Counted from the stretch's first letter, positions 23,702-32,709 are shown. The stretch is 64,000 nt of DNA from Methylophaga sp. UBA3192 (GCA_002363955.1 DEXE01000003.1:271511-335510), one strand, 5' to 3'. The notes: a model not told the origin generated them from the sequence alone. A program made the numbers and translations.

Positions 23702-23821
23702 TTTTTTGAAGTCTCTTCTTTATATCAGCCGGATGATGGATGGATTTATGAATCCCATCAACGCCAGCTTAACATTGATTGTTTGCATCAGGCGGTCACT
23801 ATGAATGGTGAAAAAACGCTG

Positions 23822-24769
23822 TTACTCAGACATCATCTGAATGTCAGCGCCTTCAAGCCGGGCGCGAGTGAATAATGCCTTAGCTTCAACGGTATTCAGT
23901 CGAACACCATACGCTGCGTAAGGGAAATCAGTCAGTGGGGCACGGTTTTCATTGAAAAATGGCCACTGTTTATTTTTCCGGTAAAAGGTTTCGACAAAAC
24001 TGGTTAACGCGATCACACCTTGTTGTCCGTTTTGTTGATTCACTATCCATGGCCCTCCGGAATCACCTCTTGTTGGCATAGGTAAGGTAAATTGATAACG
24101 TTCATTTTCCACCCGATTCATGGCTAGCAGGGCGGAGGTTGAGCTGATTACGGCATATTTTGCCAGAAACTGCGCGCGAAATTGCAGGTGCAGTAGGGGG
24201 TCAAGCTGTTCGTAGATTTCAGGTACAAAGTGGTAGAAGTCATCTTCTGCAGATAAGACGGTTTTGTTCGCACAGCGAGGGACATTAATGTCGGCATCGT
24301 TAATTCCTCGGCCATACCCACATACCAGAACTTGTGGGCTTTCAAGTGAGTTGACGATTGGAATGGCTGCAATCCCTTCAGGCGCGTTTCCGTCAAATAT
24401 CAGTACGGCCAGATCGGTGGCCAGATTGCGTTCAATTTCATTAAAACGGGTGTAAAGCGCCGCACGTAATACGGGTACCGGCTTGCCTAAAAATATCTTA
24501 ACAACCGGGATTCGCGTGTTGGGGGTTAATTTAGAGTCACGCAAGCAGTGAGCAACCGTTAATACGGTCAGTGGCTGAGTACCTACTACTACAGAACTGC
24601 ATTCGTCCTGTTCCGTAACCTGACTGTTGGTGCCGCCATACCATTTAAGTTGCTCAATATGAATCTGGCCCGTTGAAACAACGTCAATCGGTGTTGGTTC
24701 ACCATGAATAACGCCATAGGCGGGCATCATGATAAAACAACCCAAAACCACTTTGAAAAAATCCAGCAT
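23822..24769 (-). CDS. Secreted trypsin-like serine protease (S1 family)
   Basis: 315 residues with an N-terminal signal peptide. The catalytic triad is complete: His74 in TVAHC, Asp120 in ATDLAVL and Ser238 in RGDSGGP. Cysteines at 57, 75, 151 and 167 could form the usual disulfides. It acts in the periplasm or outside the cell. The insertion between Asp and Ser ('PEIYEQLDPLLHLQFRAQF') is longer than in digestive trypsins. Specificity is not predictable by eye. It is monocistronic; a dyad lies ~115 bases upstream. Confidence 0.88.
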   Translation of the reverse strand: MLDFFKVVLGCFIMMPAYGVIHGEPTPIDVVSTGQIHIEQLKWYGGTNSQVTEQDECSSVVVGTQPLTVLTVAHCLRDSKLTPNTRIPVVKIFLGKPVPVLRAALYTRFNEIERNLATDLAVLIFDGNAPEGIAAIPIVNSLESPQVLVCGYGRGINDADINVPRCANKTVLSAEDDFYHFVPEIYEQLDPLLHLQFRAQFLAKYAVISSTSALLAMNRVENERYQFTLPMPTRGDSGGPWIVNQQNGQQGVIALTSFVETFYRKNKQWPFFNENRAPLTDFPYAAYGVRLNTVEAKALFTRARLEGADIQMMSE

Positions 24770-24883
24770 TCAAACAACCCTCCTGAAAACGGAAAGTCAG
24801 ATTCAAACGGTTATAAAGCAGAAGGCAGTTTTTTCAGTCGAAAGTTCGGCAGGCTGTTGTAATAGTAAGGTAAATGAACCTCA

Positions 24884-24915
24884 CCCCATTATCATATTGG
24901 ATGTTGATAATGGGG
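24884..24915. promoter_or_regulatory. Perfect 11-bp dyad of unknown role
   Basis: CCCCATTATCA (24884-24894) and TGATAATGGGG (24905-24915) are perfectly complementary with a 10-base spacer. It lies upstream of the protease gene and downstream of the DUF3617 gene. No T-run follows on either strand, so an operator seems at least as likely as a terminator. Confidence 0.4.
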
Positions 24916-24963
24916 CGAACCAATTGGAGTGAGGAATGTGCAGCTGAATCAACAAGCCCTGGA

Positions 24964-25401
24964 TCAAGGTGAACATTCGCCAATCCGCTCGCCAGAATAA
25001 TCAGTTTTCATATTTACCGGACCTATTGGGGTGTTCATCTCACTGGTCATTTTGCCCTCAATGCGATTACCTTTAAAGTTGGCATAACCCTTAAAAATGG
25101 TTGTCATACCATCCATATTGCAGCTCGCAGCGTAATCAACTCGGTCACGTTTGATATCTGATTGCGTAATATCACATTCCTCAGGCATATTGATGACGTC
25201 TTGCCCCTTGTCCAGCTGTGCCTGGGTCAGGCATTCCTGATTGCTGGCCGTTTGAGGCGGGAAATTCATAGGGCCTTCCATGGTGGTGGTGCTGGTGTAT
25301 TCCCAAAGGCCGGGTTGCAGGTTGGGCGTTTCTGCCAAAGCGGTGGCAGAGATTGAGAACAGACTGGCTATTAATACGGAAAATCGAGTGAGAGATTGCA
25401 T
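24964..25401 (-). CDS. DUF3617 periplasmic protein
   Basis: 145 residues from the ATG at 25401, chosen because AGGA precedes it and a signal peptide (MQSLTRFSVLIASLFSISAT, then ALA|E) begins there. The mature protein starts 'TPNLQPGLWEYTSTTTMEG' and ends 'YSGERIGEC', both typical of DUF3617. Four cysteines are likely paired. Periplasmic, function unknown. Confidence 0.8.
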   Translation of the reverse strand: MQSLTRFSVLIASLFSISATALAETPNLQPGLWEYTSTTTMEGPMNFPPQTASNQECLTQAQLDKGQDVINMPEECDITQSDIKRDRVDYAASCNMDGMTTIFKGYANFKGNRIEGKMTSEMNTPIGPVNMKTDYSGERIGECSP

Positions 25402-25550
25402 AATCTGGTTTCCTGAATATTTGGAAAGGATTGCTGAATAAAGCCAACAGATTGAATCTTGCCTGTGACTGATATGGAGTGCAACTGGCAAGCGATAAAA
25501 CCGGACTGAAATTAACGTTATATGAGCAATAATTGAGCGTAGGCAATAAA

Positions 25551-25859
25551 GTGGAGCATCTCAAACTCAACCAAATCATCTGGCAAGTGGTCGCTATGAT
25601 TCCTGAGGGAAAAGTTGCAACTTATGGTCAGATTGCTCGGATTTGCGGTTATCCGGGGCATGCACGTTATGTGGGAACTACACTAAAGCAACTTCCGGAT
25701 GACTCTGATTTACCCTGGCATCGCGTGATTAATGCCAAAGGTGAAATCGCGTTTCCGGTGGGCAGTGATGGCTACCAACGGCAACGAAAATTACTGGAAA
25801 ACGAGGGCGTGCAGTTTAAGCAAAATAAAATAAAATTGTTGGATTATCGTTGGGAATAG
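25551..25859 (+). CDS. Alkyltransferase-like (ATL) protein
   Basis: 102 residues from the GTG at 25551; a TTG at 25533 is possible. It has the DNA-binding fold of O6-alkylguanine methyltransferases, but the active-site Cys of PCHRV is replaced by Trp (PWHRVI). 'GKVATYGQIARICGYPGHARYVG' is the helix-turn-helix and Arg-finger segment. ATLs cannot transfer the alkyl group; they bind O6-alkylguanine lesions and flag them for nucleotide excision repair. Complements the ada gene at 11438. Confidence 0.92.
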   Translation: MEHLKLNQIIWQVVAMIPEGKVATYGQIARICGYPGHARYVGTTLKQLPDDSDLPWHRVINAKGEIAFPVGSDGYQRQRKLLENEGVQFKQNKIKLLDYRWE

Positions 25860-25876
25860 TGGCAGTCAGATGATTG

Positions 25877-26374
25877 TCACTGCTGCTTTTGCCATTGTTT
25901 AATAGATTGTTCGGCCTGCCGGATTTCGTTTTCAGACATTTTTTTGAGTAATACGGCTTTAATATGCTGAAGATCTTCAGCACCATTTTGTTCCGCTAAA
26001 GACCACCACATATACGCCATTTGATAATCCTGCATTACCGCCAGGCCTTGATAGTACATATTCCCCAGGTTGCTTTGCGCCTCGGCGTAACCCTGATTTG
26101 CCGCAAGTTGCATCCATTTAATTGATTCGGGATGATTTTGTTCAACCCCTTGGCCCAATTTGTACATGATGGCGAGATTAAATTGGGCTGGAGCATAGTT
26201 GTTCTCAGCAGCATGGCGAAACCATTTTGCTGCCTGGTGATAATCCTGTTCGACGCTTTGCCCGTTGAGATAAAGAAACCCCAGTGTATTTTGGGCAATA
26301 GCATCGCCCTTGCTGGCGGCACTTTTGCATTTTTCTAAATAGGCTTCTTGGGTCAGTGGTACAGATTTGGTCAC
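25877..26374 (-). CDS. Sel1-repeat protein
   Basis: 165 residues with about three to four Sel1-like repeats ('AIAQNTLGFLYLNGQSVEQDYHQAAKWFRHAAE', then two similar units of 36 residues). No signal peptide is seen, so it may be cytoplasmic, unlike many Sel1 proteins. Sel1 repeats are protein-binding scaffolds; the partner is unknown. Its 3' end faces that of the ATL gene. Confidence 0.85.
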   Translation of the reverse strand: MTKSVPLTQEAYLEKCKSAASKGDAIAQNTLGFLYLNGQSVEQDYHQAAKWFRHAAENNYAPAQFNLAIMYKLGQGVEQNHPESIKWMQLAANQGYAEAQSNLGNMYYQGLAVMQDYQMAYMWWSLAEQNGAEDLQHIKAVLLKKMSENEIRQAEQSIKQWQKQQ

Positions 26375-26441
26375 AATGCTTTTCCGAAGGAGTTCAACAC
26401 GAACGCTATGATAGCAGCTCGCGGTTTCAACAGAAGAAATC

Positions 26442-26978
26442 TCAACGACGTACGCTGACTGCTTTCCAGAAATGGCGAGACCAGTAGCTGTTGTCCATAT
26501 TGGAAATCATTACACCACGTGTTGTTGAGGCATGCAGGAATTTGTTCTCTTCCAGATAAATTCCGACATGGCGGCCATTGCGAAAGAACACCAGGTCGCC
26601 GGGTCGCAATTGTTGCCGGTTAATGCGTTGCCCCATACGCGATTGCTGTTCAGTGGTTCGCGGCAAATCCATACCGAATACATCACGAAATGTCACTTGA
26701 ACAAAAGCCGAACAGTCGATGCCTGAACGATTGACTCCGCCAATACGATAAGGCGTGCCTTGCCATGCTTCATGCTGTTGATAGAGCAGTAGCATGGCCT
26801 GTATTTCATCGTAATAGTGAGCCTCATCTGCTGGTTTGGGGAACTCCGCTCTTTCTGGTGTTTTTGTGAGACCAGACGGAGTTGTTCCACAAGCTGAAAG
26901 CATGGCGAACATTGGCAACAAAAATAAGCATAAGCGCCAATGTGGCGTGATGAAAATCAAGTGTTTTGTTCTGGTCAT
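26442..26978 (-). CDS. NlpC/P60 lipoprotein, peptidoglycan endopeptidase
   Basis: 178 residues. A lipobox LSAC follows a long N-terminal hydrophobic stretch. The NlpC/P60 domain has its catalytic Cys in GIDCSAF, His in GRHVGIYL and a third polar residue in 'FLHAST'. It resembles Spr/MepS-like D,L-endopeptidases that open peptidoglycan crosslinks during growth. The lipid anchor suggests the outer membrane. Monocistronic. Confidence 0.9.
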   Translation of the reverse strand: MTRTKHLIFITPHWRLCLFLLPMFAMLSACGTTPSGLTKTPERAEFPKPADEAHYYDEIQAMLLLYQQHEAWQGTPYRIGGVNRSGIDCSAFVQVTFRDVFGMDLPRTTEQQSRMGQRINRQQLRPGDLVFFRNGRHVGIYLEENKFLHASTTRGVMISNMDNSYWSRHFWKAVSVRR

Positions 26979-27318
26979 TAGTTTTTATGGTGTTAGTTTC
27001 TTAATTATTCAAACAGATTAAAACCCATAAAGTTCTGCCGTTACAGGTTATTTTCATGATTTTCAAAGTAATAACAAAAAAAGGACATCAGTAACTTTTG
27101 TCAGCTAAGCTGGCGTTAGCTTAGACAAGAAGCAGATGGCAGTATTTTTGACTTATATGCTTCCCTGGCCAGAGATAATGTATACAGGTAATCCGCTAAT
27201 AGTTAACATGGTAATAAAATTGCCATGAACTTTCAGTAAGTTATTAACTACCAATGCTCTATCTGCTGTTAATACATAGCCAGCTTGATAATTAATGACT
27301 TGATTATAAGGTGATTAC
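26979..27318. other. Intergenic stretch with one stem-loop
   Basis: About 340 AT-rich bases between divergent genes. One imperfect stem at 27098-27128 (TTGTC and CTAAGC pairing with GCTTAG and GACAA) is apparent. No gene-like frame and no recognisable riboswitch. Confidence 0.35.
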
Positions 27319-27894
27319 ATGACGGACCAAATTTCTGAGTTAGTACTCATTATCCTCATTGCAGGGGCGACTCTGGCGTTGTTCTCTAGTAATAGTCGAT
27401 GGCGTTTTTTAGAGGATAATAAGTGGGATAATGAAATAACGGCGCTGACGATTGTTACCCTGATAAGTATGGTTAGCCTTCCCCTGATTGATGCCACGTT
27501 GCCATGGTTGGAATTTGCCGATTTGCGGTATTATGACGAAATTGCGTGGTTTGGTGTTCTGAGTGGCAGTTTGGGGATATGGCTGTTGTACAGAGCGGTT
27601 CGTGATTATAGTGCTCCCGCTAATTACCAGAAAAAACTGGTTGCCAAAGGGATTTACCGATACATACGTTATCCCTTTTATTCCGCGCTTTTAGTCCTGG
27701 CATTAACGCAATTATTGTTATCGCAGAATTGGTTGGCCGGAGTGGCAGGGTTAATGACTTTTGTATTGGTCTATTGCTTGAGAGTACCTCGGGAAGAAGA
27801 AGATGGGCTGGAGAAATACGGGCATCATTATCTTGATTATATGTCTCAGACGGGTGATATATGGCCGCGGCTCCCTTTAAAACATCAGGATTGA
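27319..27894 (+). CDS. Isoprenylcysteine-methyltransferase-like membrane protein
   Basis: 191 residues with about five membrane helices. The C-terminal signature is 'LVAKGIYRYIRYPFYSALLVLAL' followed by 'EEEDGLEKYGHHYLDYMSQTG', the SAM-binding region of the ICMT/PEMT family. Bacterial members methylate unknown lipids or proteins at the inner membrane. The kinase-like gene follows after 21 nt and probably shares its transcript. Confidence 0.85.
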   Translation: MTDQISELVLIILIAGATLALFSSNSRWRFLEDNKWDNEITALTIVTLISMVSLPLIDATLPWLEFADLRYYDEIAWFGVLSGSLGIWLLYRAVRDYSAPANYQKKLVAKGIYRYIRYPFYSALLVLALTQLLLSQNWLAGVAGLMTFVLVYCLRVPREEEDGLEKYGHHYLDYMSQTGDIWPRLPLKHQD

Positions 27895-27915
27895 ACATCG
27901 TTATGGAAAACATTT

Positions 27916-28578
27916 ATGCTTAATATTCGCCCCCTTTCTGCTGAGCATTTAGCCACCCTGATGGAAACGGCTACTGTGATCGAAAAGGACAAAAAAGGAC
28001 CTAAAGTGGCCGTACTAGCTGATGGCCAATTTTTAAAGTTTTTTTATCGTAAACGGTTTTTTAACAGAGAATTGCTGGCGCCGGCAGCGGTTAAATTTGC
28101 CCGTAACGCTCATCAATTAGAACAGCTTGATATCCCAACGCTGAAAGTGAAGGCATTGCATCGCATTGTAGGTGAATCACACACTGTTGCTATTTACTCC
28201 CCTTTGGCAGGCCGTACTTTACGAGACATTGTTAAATCCAATGAAGCCGATGCAAATCTGATGTACCGCTTGGGTGTGTTTTTAGCCTTGGTGCAGCGCC
28301 GGGGAATTTATTTCCGCTCAATCCATCCCGGAAATATTATTGTCAATGAAATGGATTTTGGCCTTATCGATATTCTTGATATGCGTTTTCAATCCTGGTC
28401 TTTAAGTCGTTGGGCCAGACGTCGCAACTGGCGGCATTTTTTCCGGTATCCACAAGAATGGGTAAATCATGGTGATTTGATTGAAGCGCTCATCAAAGGC
28501 TATCGTCATTCTGCTGATTTGCCTTTGCGTGAACTGAGCTGGATAGATCGTATCGTTGGCAGAGTCATCTCAACCTAG
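27916..28578 (+). CDS. Lipopolysaccharide kinase-like protein
   Basis: 220 residues. It has a small kinase-like fold with a phosphate-contact Lys in 'GQFLKFFYRKRFF' and a catalytic segment 'RGIYFRSIHPGNIIVNEMDFGLID' (H-x-G-N, then IDI-D). This matches the Kdo/WaaP-like LPS kinase group, sometimes annotated as toluene tolerance protein. Basic C-terminal helices ('WSLSRWARRRNWRHFFRYP') suggest membrane binding. Phosphorylation of LPS core is the likely role, but the substrate is not shown. Confidence 0.75.
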   Translation: MLNIRPLSAEHLATLMETATVIEKDKKGPKVAVLADGQFLKFFYRKRFFNRELLAPAAVKFARNAHQLEQLDIPTLKVKALHRIVGESHTVAIYSPLAGRTLRDIVKSNEADANLMYRLGVFLALVQRRGIYFRSIHPGNIIVNEMDFGLIDILDMRFQSWSLSRWARRRNWRHFFRYPQEWVNHGDLIEALIKGYRHSADLPLRELSWIDRIVGRVIST

Positions 28579-28646
28579 GACTAGGTTATCTTTCAGCCTT
28601 TAAGTTGTCAGTCATTTGCGGGTATTTTTGCGTAAAATGCCCGTCC

Positions 28647-29843
28647 ATGACAATCAATAACGAACTTTCCAATCAGTATGACGTAATCATTATCGGCGCC
28701 GGTGCCGCCGGGTTGATGTGTGCTATTGCTGCCGGACAACGCGGTCGACGGGTGTTGGTACTTGAGCATGCCAATAAGGTGGGTAAGAAGATACTGATGT
28801 CTGGTGGTGGTCGCTGCAACTTTACAAACATGTATTGCAGCCCGGAGAACTTTATCTCCAATAATCCGCACTTTGTGAAATCAGCACTCAGTCGTTACAC
28901 CCCATGGCATTTTATCGAGATGGTTGAACGTCATCAGATTGCCTATCACGAAAAGAAACTGGGGCAACTGTTTTGTGATGAGTCTTCGAAAGATATCGTG
29001 CAGATGTTAGTCACCGAGTGTGAGTGGGCCGGGGTAACCATCAAGACCAATACGCCGGTTAAGGTGCTGGAAACTGCCGGACAAAAGTTGGTTGAAACGT
29101 CAGAAGGTAAATTGCAATGTGCATCTCTGGTCATTGCGACGGGTGGCTTATCGATCCCTAAAATGGGGGCGACAGGATTTGGTTTTGAACTGGCCCGCAG
29201 GCTCAATATTCCGCTGTTACCCACGCGGGCGGGTTTGGTTCCCGTAGTACTGGATGACCACAAACTTAAACCGCTGGCTGAATTAAGTGGTATTTCCCTG
29301 GACTCCATCACCGAAACAGATACCTGTTCGTTTCGTGAGAATATTCTGTTTACCCACCGTGGTTTAAGTGGCCCGGCAATATTGCAGGCATCCAGTTATT
29401 GGCAGCCCGGGGAAGTGTTGAAAATAGATATGTTTCCCGGAATCGAGTTAACCGCTTATTTAATGGAAATGCGTCGTGAAAAATCCAAAACGGCTCTGAA
29501 AACCATACTGGCCGAAAAACTGACCCGCCGCGTCGCACAGCTTTGGTGTGAGCAATGGATTGAAGACAAACCTGTTGGTCAGCTTTCCGATGCTGATATT
29601 GAACAGATTGTTGCGCATTGCCAACCCTGGACAGTTAAACCTTCGGGTACCGAAGGTTATCGAACCGCCGAGGTGACACTGGGAGGTATTGATACCAATG
29701 CTCTGTCTTCCAAAACCATGGAAAGCAAGGAGCATCCGGGATTGTATTTCATCGGTGAAGTCGTTGATGTTACTGGACATTTGGGTGGGCACAATTTCCA
29801 GTGGGCCTGGGCTTCAGGCCATGCAGCCGGGCAATTTGTTTGA
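28647..29843 (+). CDS. HI0933/BaiN-like FAD-dependent oxidoreductase
   Basis: 398 residues from the ATG at 28647; the upstream frame lacks family sequence. The FAD-binding motif is VIIIGAGAAGLMCA, followed by the HI0933 signature 'GKKILMSGGGRCNFTN' and a C-terminal 'FIGEVVDVTGHLGGHNFQWA'. Complete length for the family. Cytoplasmic flavoprotein; the physiological substrate is unknown for most members. Not clearly linked to its neighbours. Confidence 0.9.
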   Translation: MTINNELSNQYDVIIIGAGAAGLMCAIAAGQRGRRVLVLEHANKVGKKILMSGGGRCNFTNMYCSPENFISNNPHFVKSALSRYTPWHFIEMVERHQIAYHEKKLGQLFCDESSKDIVQMLVTECEWAGVTIKTNTPVKVLETAGQKLVETSEGKLQCASLVIATGGLSIPKMGATGFGFELARRLNIPLLPTRAGLVPVVLDDHKLKPLAELSGISLDSITETDTCSFRENILFTHRGLSGPAILQASSYWQPGEVLKIDMFPGIELTAYLMEMRREKSKTALKTILAEKLTRRVAQLWCEQWIEDKPVGQLSDADIEQIVAHCQPWTVKPSGTEGYRTAEVTLGGIDTNALSSKTMESKEHPGLYFIGEVVDVTGHLGGHNFQWAWASGHAAGQFV

Positions 29844-29899
29844 GTAGGCATTAAGCCTCAGTAAATTCAATAATACCAAGCGAGGAGAGATTACTGACA

Positions 29900-30289
29900 A
29901 TGGCAACAGAAATTCTTCCACATCTGATGTTTGATGGCGATGCGAAACAAGCCATGTTGTTATACGTAGAGCTGTTCCCCGATTCTGAAATTATCGAATC
30001 AACCGAATATACTTCTGGTGAAAATAAAGGCAAATTACAATTTGGCAGGTTTTCGTTAAACGGGCGAACCTTTAATTGCATTGACAGCCCAGTCAAGCAT
30101 GACTTTGACTTTACCCCGGCGTTTTCAATCTTTGTGAACTGCGAATCAGTTGACGAACTCAGCACCCTATTTAAAACCCTTGCCGAAGGCGGTCAGATTC
30201 ATATGCCGCTGGATAATTATGGCTTCAGTCAGCAATTTGGCTGGTTACAAGACCGTTTTGGTGTTTCATGGCAGCTGAATTTCCCCTGA
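29900..30289 (+). CDS. VOC-family protein (PhnB-like)
   Basis: 129 residues. A vicinal-oxygen-chelate fold with 'LPHLMFDGDAKQAMLLYVELFPDSEI' at the start and 'GWLQDRFGVSWQLNFP' at the end, typical of the PhnB/3-demethylubiquinone-methyltransferase-like group. Function unproven in this group. It converges on the SRPBCC gene and is often found near ArsR/SRPBCC pairs. Confidence 0.85.
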   Translation: MATEILPHLMFDGDAKQAMLLYVELFPDSEIIESTEYTSGENKGKLQFGRFSLNGRTFNCIDSPVKHDFDFTPAFSIFVNCESVDELSTLFKTLAEGGQIHMPLDNYGFSQQFGWLQDRFGVSWQLNFP

Positions 30290-30311
30290 AAGTGCACCGT
30301 ACACGATTCAG

Positions 30312-30848
30312 CTATTTGAATAATCGTGCATATTCCGCTTCCAGTGTTGTATGGGTAGCCCAAAACGGTGGGGGTGTTTGATTATTAAGCTGTGCCAGAA
30401 GAAATTCCAGATGCACATGCCAGCCTCCCGCTACAGAAAGCTTTTGTTCCGATTTAAGCAAGCGGGAGTGGGTGACGGTTAACCGAACTTTATCGCCATG
30501 CTCGGTTAATTGAAAACGCACCTCGGAGTTTTCATTGTCTCCCATCGGCCAGGTATAGCTGAGTAAAAACGGCGGGTCACAAGCCGTTATATTGCCTCTA
30601 ACAATATGTTCACCGCCATAGTCGGCATATTTTTCAGGTGGCAGATCTCCAGCGGTGGTCAATGAATTATTGTTGAATACCAACGTCACCTCACCACCCA
30701 TTTCCAGCTCCATGGGACCTGCAGCCAGCCATTTTTGCCGTAACTCAGGCTCAGTCAAATAACGCCAGACACGCTCAATCGGGCCAGGCAATGTTCGTTC
30801 AATCTGTAATGTGTCAGGGGTAATTAATTCACCATAAATGTTGGACAT
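30312..30848 (-). CDS. SRPBCC (AHSA1-like) protein
   Basis: 178 residues from the ATG at 30848, with GGAG 8 nt upstream. START-like fold: 'IERTLPGPIERVWRYLTEPELRQKWLA' at the N-terminus and 'GGWHVHLEFLLAQL' later. Such proteins bind hydrophobic ligands. It follows an ArsR regulator by 20 nt on the same strand, the common ArsR-SRPBCC two-gene unit. Confidence 0.88.
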   Translation of the reverse strand: MSNIYGELITPDTLQIERTLPGPIERVWRYLTEPELRQKWLAAGPMELEMGGEVTLVFNNNSLTTAGDLPPEKYADYGGEHIVRGNITACDPPFLLSYTWPMGDNENSEVRFQLTEHGDKVRLTVTHSRLLKSEQKLSVAGGWHVHLEFLLAQLNNQTPPPFWATHTTLEAEYARLFK

Positions 30849-30868
30849 CACATTGACTCCTTATGAGA

Positions 30869-31204
30869 TTAATTTGACTCTGGTTTACTAAGCAACTGCT
30901 CCAGCGTATCCAGTTGCTGATTCCAATAGCGCTGGTAATGCTGTATCCATTCAAGGCCGCCATGCATCGGTGCTGCATTCAGTTCGCAGATATGACTCCT
31001 GCCTTGCACTTTGCGATTAATTAAACTTGCCTGTTCCAGAACCCGAATATGTTTCGAAGCCGCTGCCAGTGACATATCAAACGGTTCGGCAAGCTCCCCG
31101 ATCGACCGGCTTTGCAAAGCCAGAGCCTGCAACATTGAGCGCCGTGTTGGATCAGCCAGAGCATGAAATAAAGTATCTAAATTTGTCGCGTTATATTTAA
31201 CCAT
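30869..31204 (-). CDS. ArsR-family regulator
   Basis: 111 residues from the ATG at 31204; the frame is open 12 codons further but the family starts here ('LDTLFHALADPTRRSMLQAL'). A winged helix-turn-helix with recognition helix 'MSLAAASKHIRVLEQA'. The metal-site Cys pair of ArsR/SmtB (ELCVCDL) is absent ('SRSIGELAEPF'), so it probably senses something other than metal. An AACCnnnnGGTT site overlaps its own start codon, and a second lies 40 bp upstream. Confidence 0.88.
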   Translation of the reverse strand: MVKYNATNLDTLFHALADPTRRSMLQALALQSRSIGELAEPFDMSLAAASKHIRVLEQASLINRKVQGRSHICELNAAPMHGGLEWIQHYQRYWNQQLDTLEQLLSKPESN

Positions 31205-31250
31205 AAGGTTTAATATCCTCTCATTATTAATTATTGTCAACCATTTGGTT
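31199..31250. promoter_or_regulatory. Pair of AACCnnnnGGTT operators
   Basis: AACC-ATAA-GGTT (31199-31210, covering the ArsR start codon) and AACC-ATTT-GGTT (31239-31250) are each followed by TAATA and start exactly 40 bp apart, about four helical turns. They fit autoregulation by the adjacent ArsR protein. Confidence 0.5.
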
Positions 31251-31330
31251 TAATAATGTGCTAAACCACTGTTATGGATGGAGTTTTGTGATAGGTTCGG
31301 CGAAAATAATGCTTGCGGTAAAGTGTAAAC

Positions 31331-31346
31331 TGTGAAATATTTCACA
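31331..31346. promoter_or_regulatory. CRP/FNR-type palindrome
   Basis: TGTGAAATATTTCACA is a perfect 16-bp palindrome and fits the CRP half-site rule TGTGA-N6-TCACA exactly. It lies 126 bp upstream of the ArsR gene and 210 bp upstream of the membrane-protein gene on the other strand. Confidence 0.5.
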
Positions 31347-31556
31347 AAAAATATAAGAGATGCGAATGATGCGTATCACTTTATCTCCAGTCAATGCAGC
31401 TTGAGCCCAGATGGTTACTAACGTTGTATTTTGTCTTAATAGCGGGCTTTCAATGCCTGGACTTTATCGCTTTGTCCCCCCATTTCCCAATGCTGTCTGT
31501 TTGGAAGAGTCATCTCCAGTGATATTTTTCCCGACCTTTGAAAAGGAGTTCAGCCC

Positions 31557-32306
31557 ATGAATCCAAGAAAACTCAGCCTGATTCTGATGCTGGCGGGTAT
31601 GGTCATTTTGCTGATATCGCTGGTGTGGTTTTTTGCAGCCTACGCATCCACTCTGGATACAATGAGTCGTTATGGCAATAAAGATGTCATCACGCAAATG
31701 ATAGCGTGCATCTATTCCTCGCCACCGATTTGCCGTGGAGCGGCGGCATTAAGCGATGGTCTTTCCTACAGCCCTATGATTTTCTGGCTGGGAATCCTCT
31801 TGTTACTGGCTGGGGTGGTCGCGTTTTTTTCGCTGAATAAGCAAATAAAGCAGTCGCCAGATTTTGATGATCGGGTTGGAGAGAACCTGAGCAGTGACAA
31901 ACTATTAGGCTTTATCGCTAAGGAAAAATATACACGTTACAGCTATATACTGTTTCTGGTGGGCGCTGCAGGGGGGGTATTATTGCCGCCACTGGCGGTA
32001 GCTGCTTTGTTGGGATTTATATTGGCCATGCTGGGATATTTTGTCTGTTCACAACAGTTAACCAGTTTGGATAAAAACCATCTTGCAGTGCTCAGTGTGG
32101 TGTACATCGCTTCAACGCTACTGCTTTTAATGACCATTGGCAGTGCGTTGTTTCTGTTGGTGGCGTTGCTACAACTTGGGTTGTATTACATCGGTTTTAA
32201 TAGCTATCGGTTTGGTCGGGTTATCAAAGTCAATAATCTGAAAGATGAGGTTGTACTGGCTTTTAAACCTATACGTGATCGGTTTTCTCATGGAGAGAAA
32301 AGCTGA
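31557..32306 (+). CDS. Hypothetical membrane protein
   Basis: 249 residues with about six predicted membrane helices: one near the N-terminus, one near residue 75-92, then a cytoplasmic loop and a cluster from ~125 to 225. A pair of cysteines (IACIYSSPPICRG) in the first external loop may form a disulfide. No family recognised. It is followed after 39 nt by a small lipoprotein gene on the same strand. Confidence 0.6.
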   Translation: MNPRKLSLILMLAGMVILLISLVWFFAAYASTLDTMSRYGNKDVITQMIACIYSSPPICRGAAALSDGLSYSPMIFWLGILLLLAGVVAFFSLNKQIKQSPDFDDRVGENLSSDKLLGFIAKEKYTRYSYILFLVGAAGGVLLPPLAVAALLGFILAMLGYFVCSQQLTSLDKNHLAVLSVVYIASTLLLLMTIGSALFLLVALLQLGLYYIGFNSYRFGRVIKVNNLKDEVVLAFKPIRDRFSHGEKS

Positions 32307-32345
32307 TTTTGTCTTCCTGAACTTCTGACTTTATGAGGTAATGTT

Positions 32346-32675
32346 ATGAAAACCACACTCACTCTGCTCAACAATATTAAGTCGGCAGGCTGGAGCCAGT
32401 TAAGTCCTTTATTGTTAGCGATAACACTCACTGCCTGTGGTTCTGATTTTCAGGAAGGAGCCTATGTCGATGCACAATATGGTACAGGTTATGAGTTTAA
32501 TGCCGATGGTCAGGGACAGCTGATTGGAGGAGTACCTGGTGCCTATAGTTTTACCTATGAGGTCGACAGCAATGAAGTGGTGACTTCCGGCGATATCAAT
32601 CTCACTTTCAAACGCATTGATGACAAAACCCTGGAACGACCTGATGGGACTCGGCTGACCTTGAAAGAAGAATAA
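32346..32675 (+). CDS. Small hypothetical lipoprotein
   Basis: 109 residues with an unusually long N-terminal region before the lipobox LTAC (Cys at 31). The mature part is a small beta-rich domain ('YGTGYEFNADGQGQLIGG', 'YSFTYEVDSNEVV'), similar in feel to periplasmic META- or lipocalin-like folds, but I cannot place it in a family. Probably the second gene of the unit starting at 31557. Confidence 0.6.
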   Translation: MKTTLTLLNNIKSAGWSQLSPLLLAITLTACGSDFQEGAYVDAQYGTGYEFNADGQGQLIGGVPGAYSFTYEVDSNEVVTSGDINLTFKRIDDKTLERPDGTRLTLKEE

Positions 32676-32709
32676 GCCATTTACCATTAATACGGCTGGA
32701 AAGAACTTA

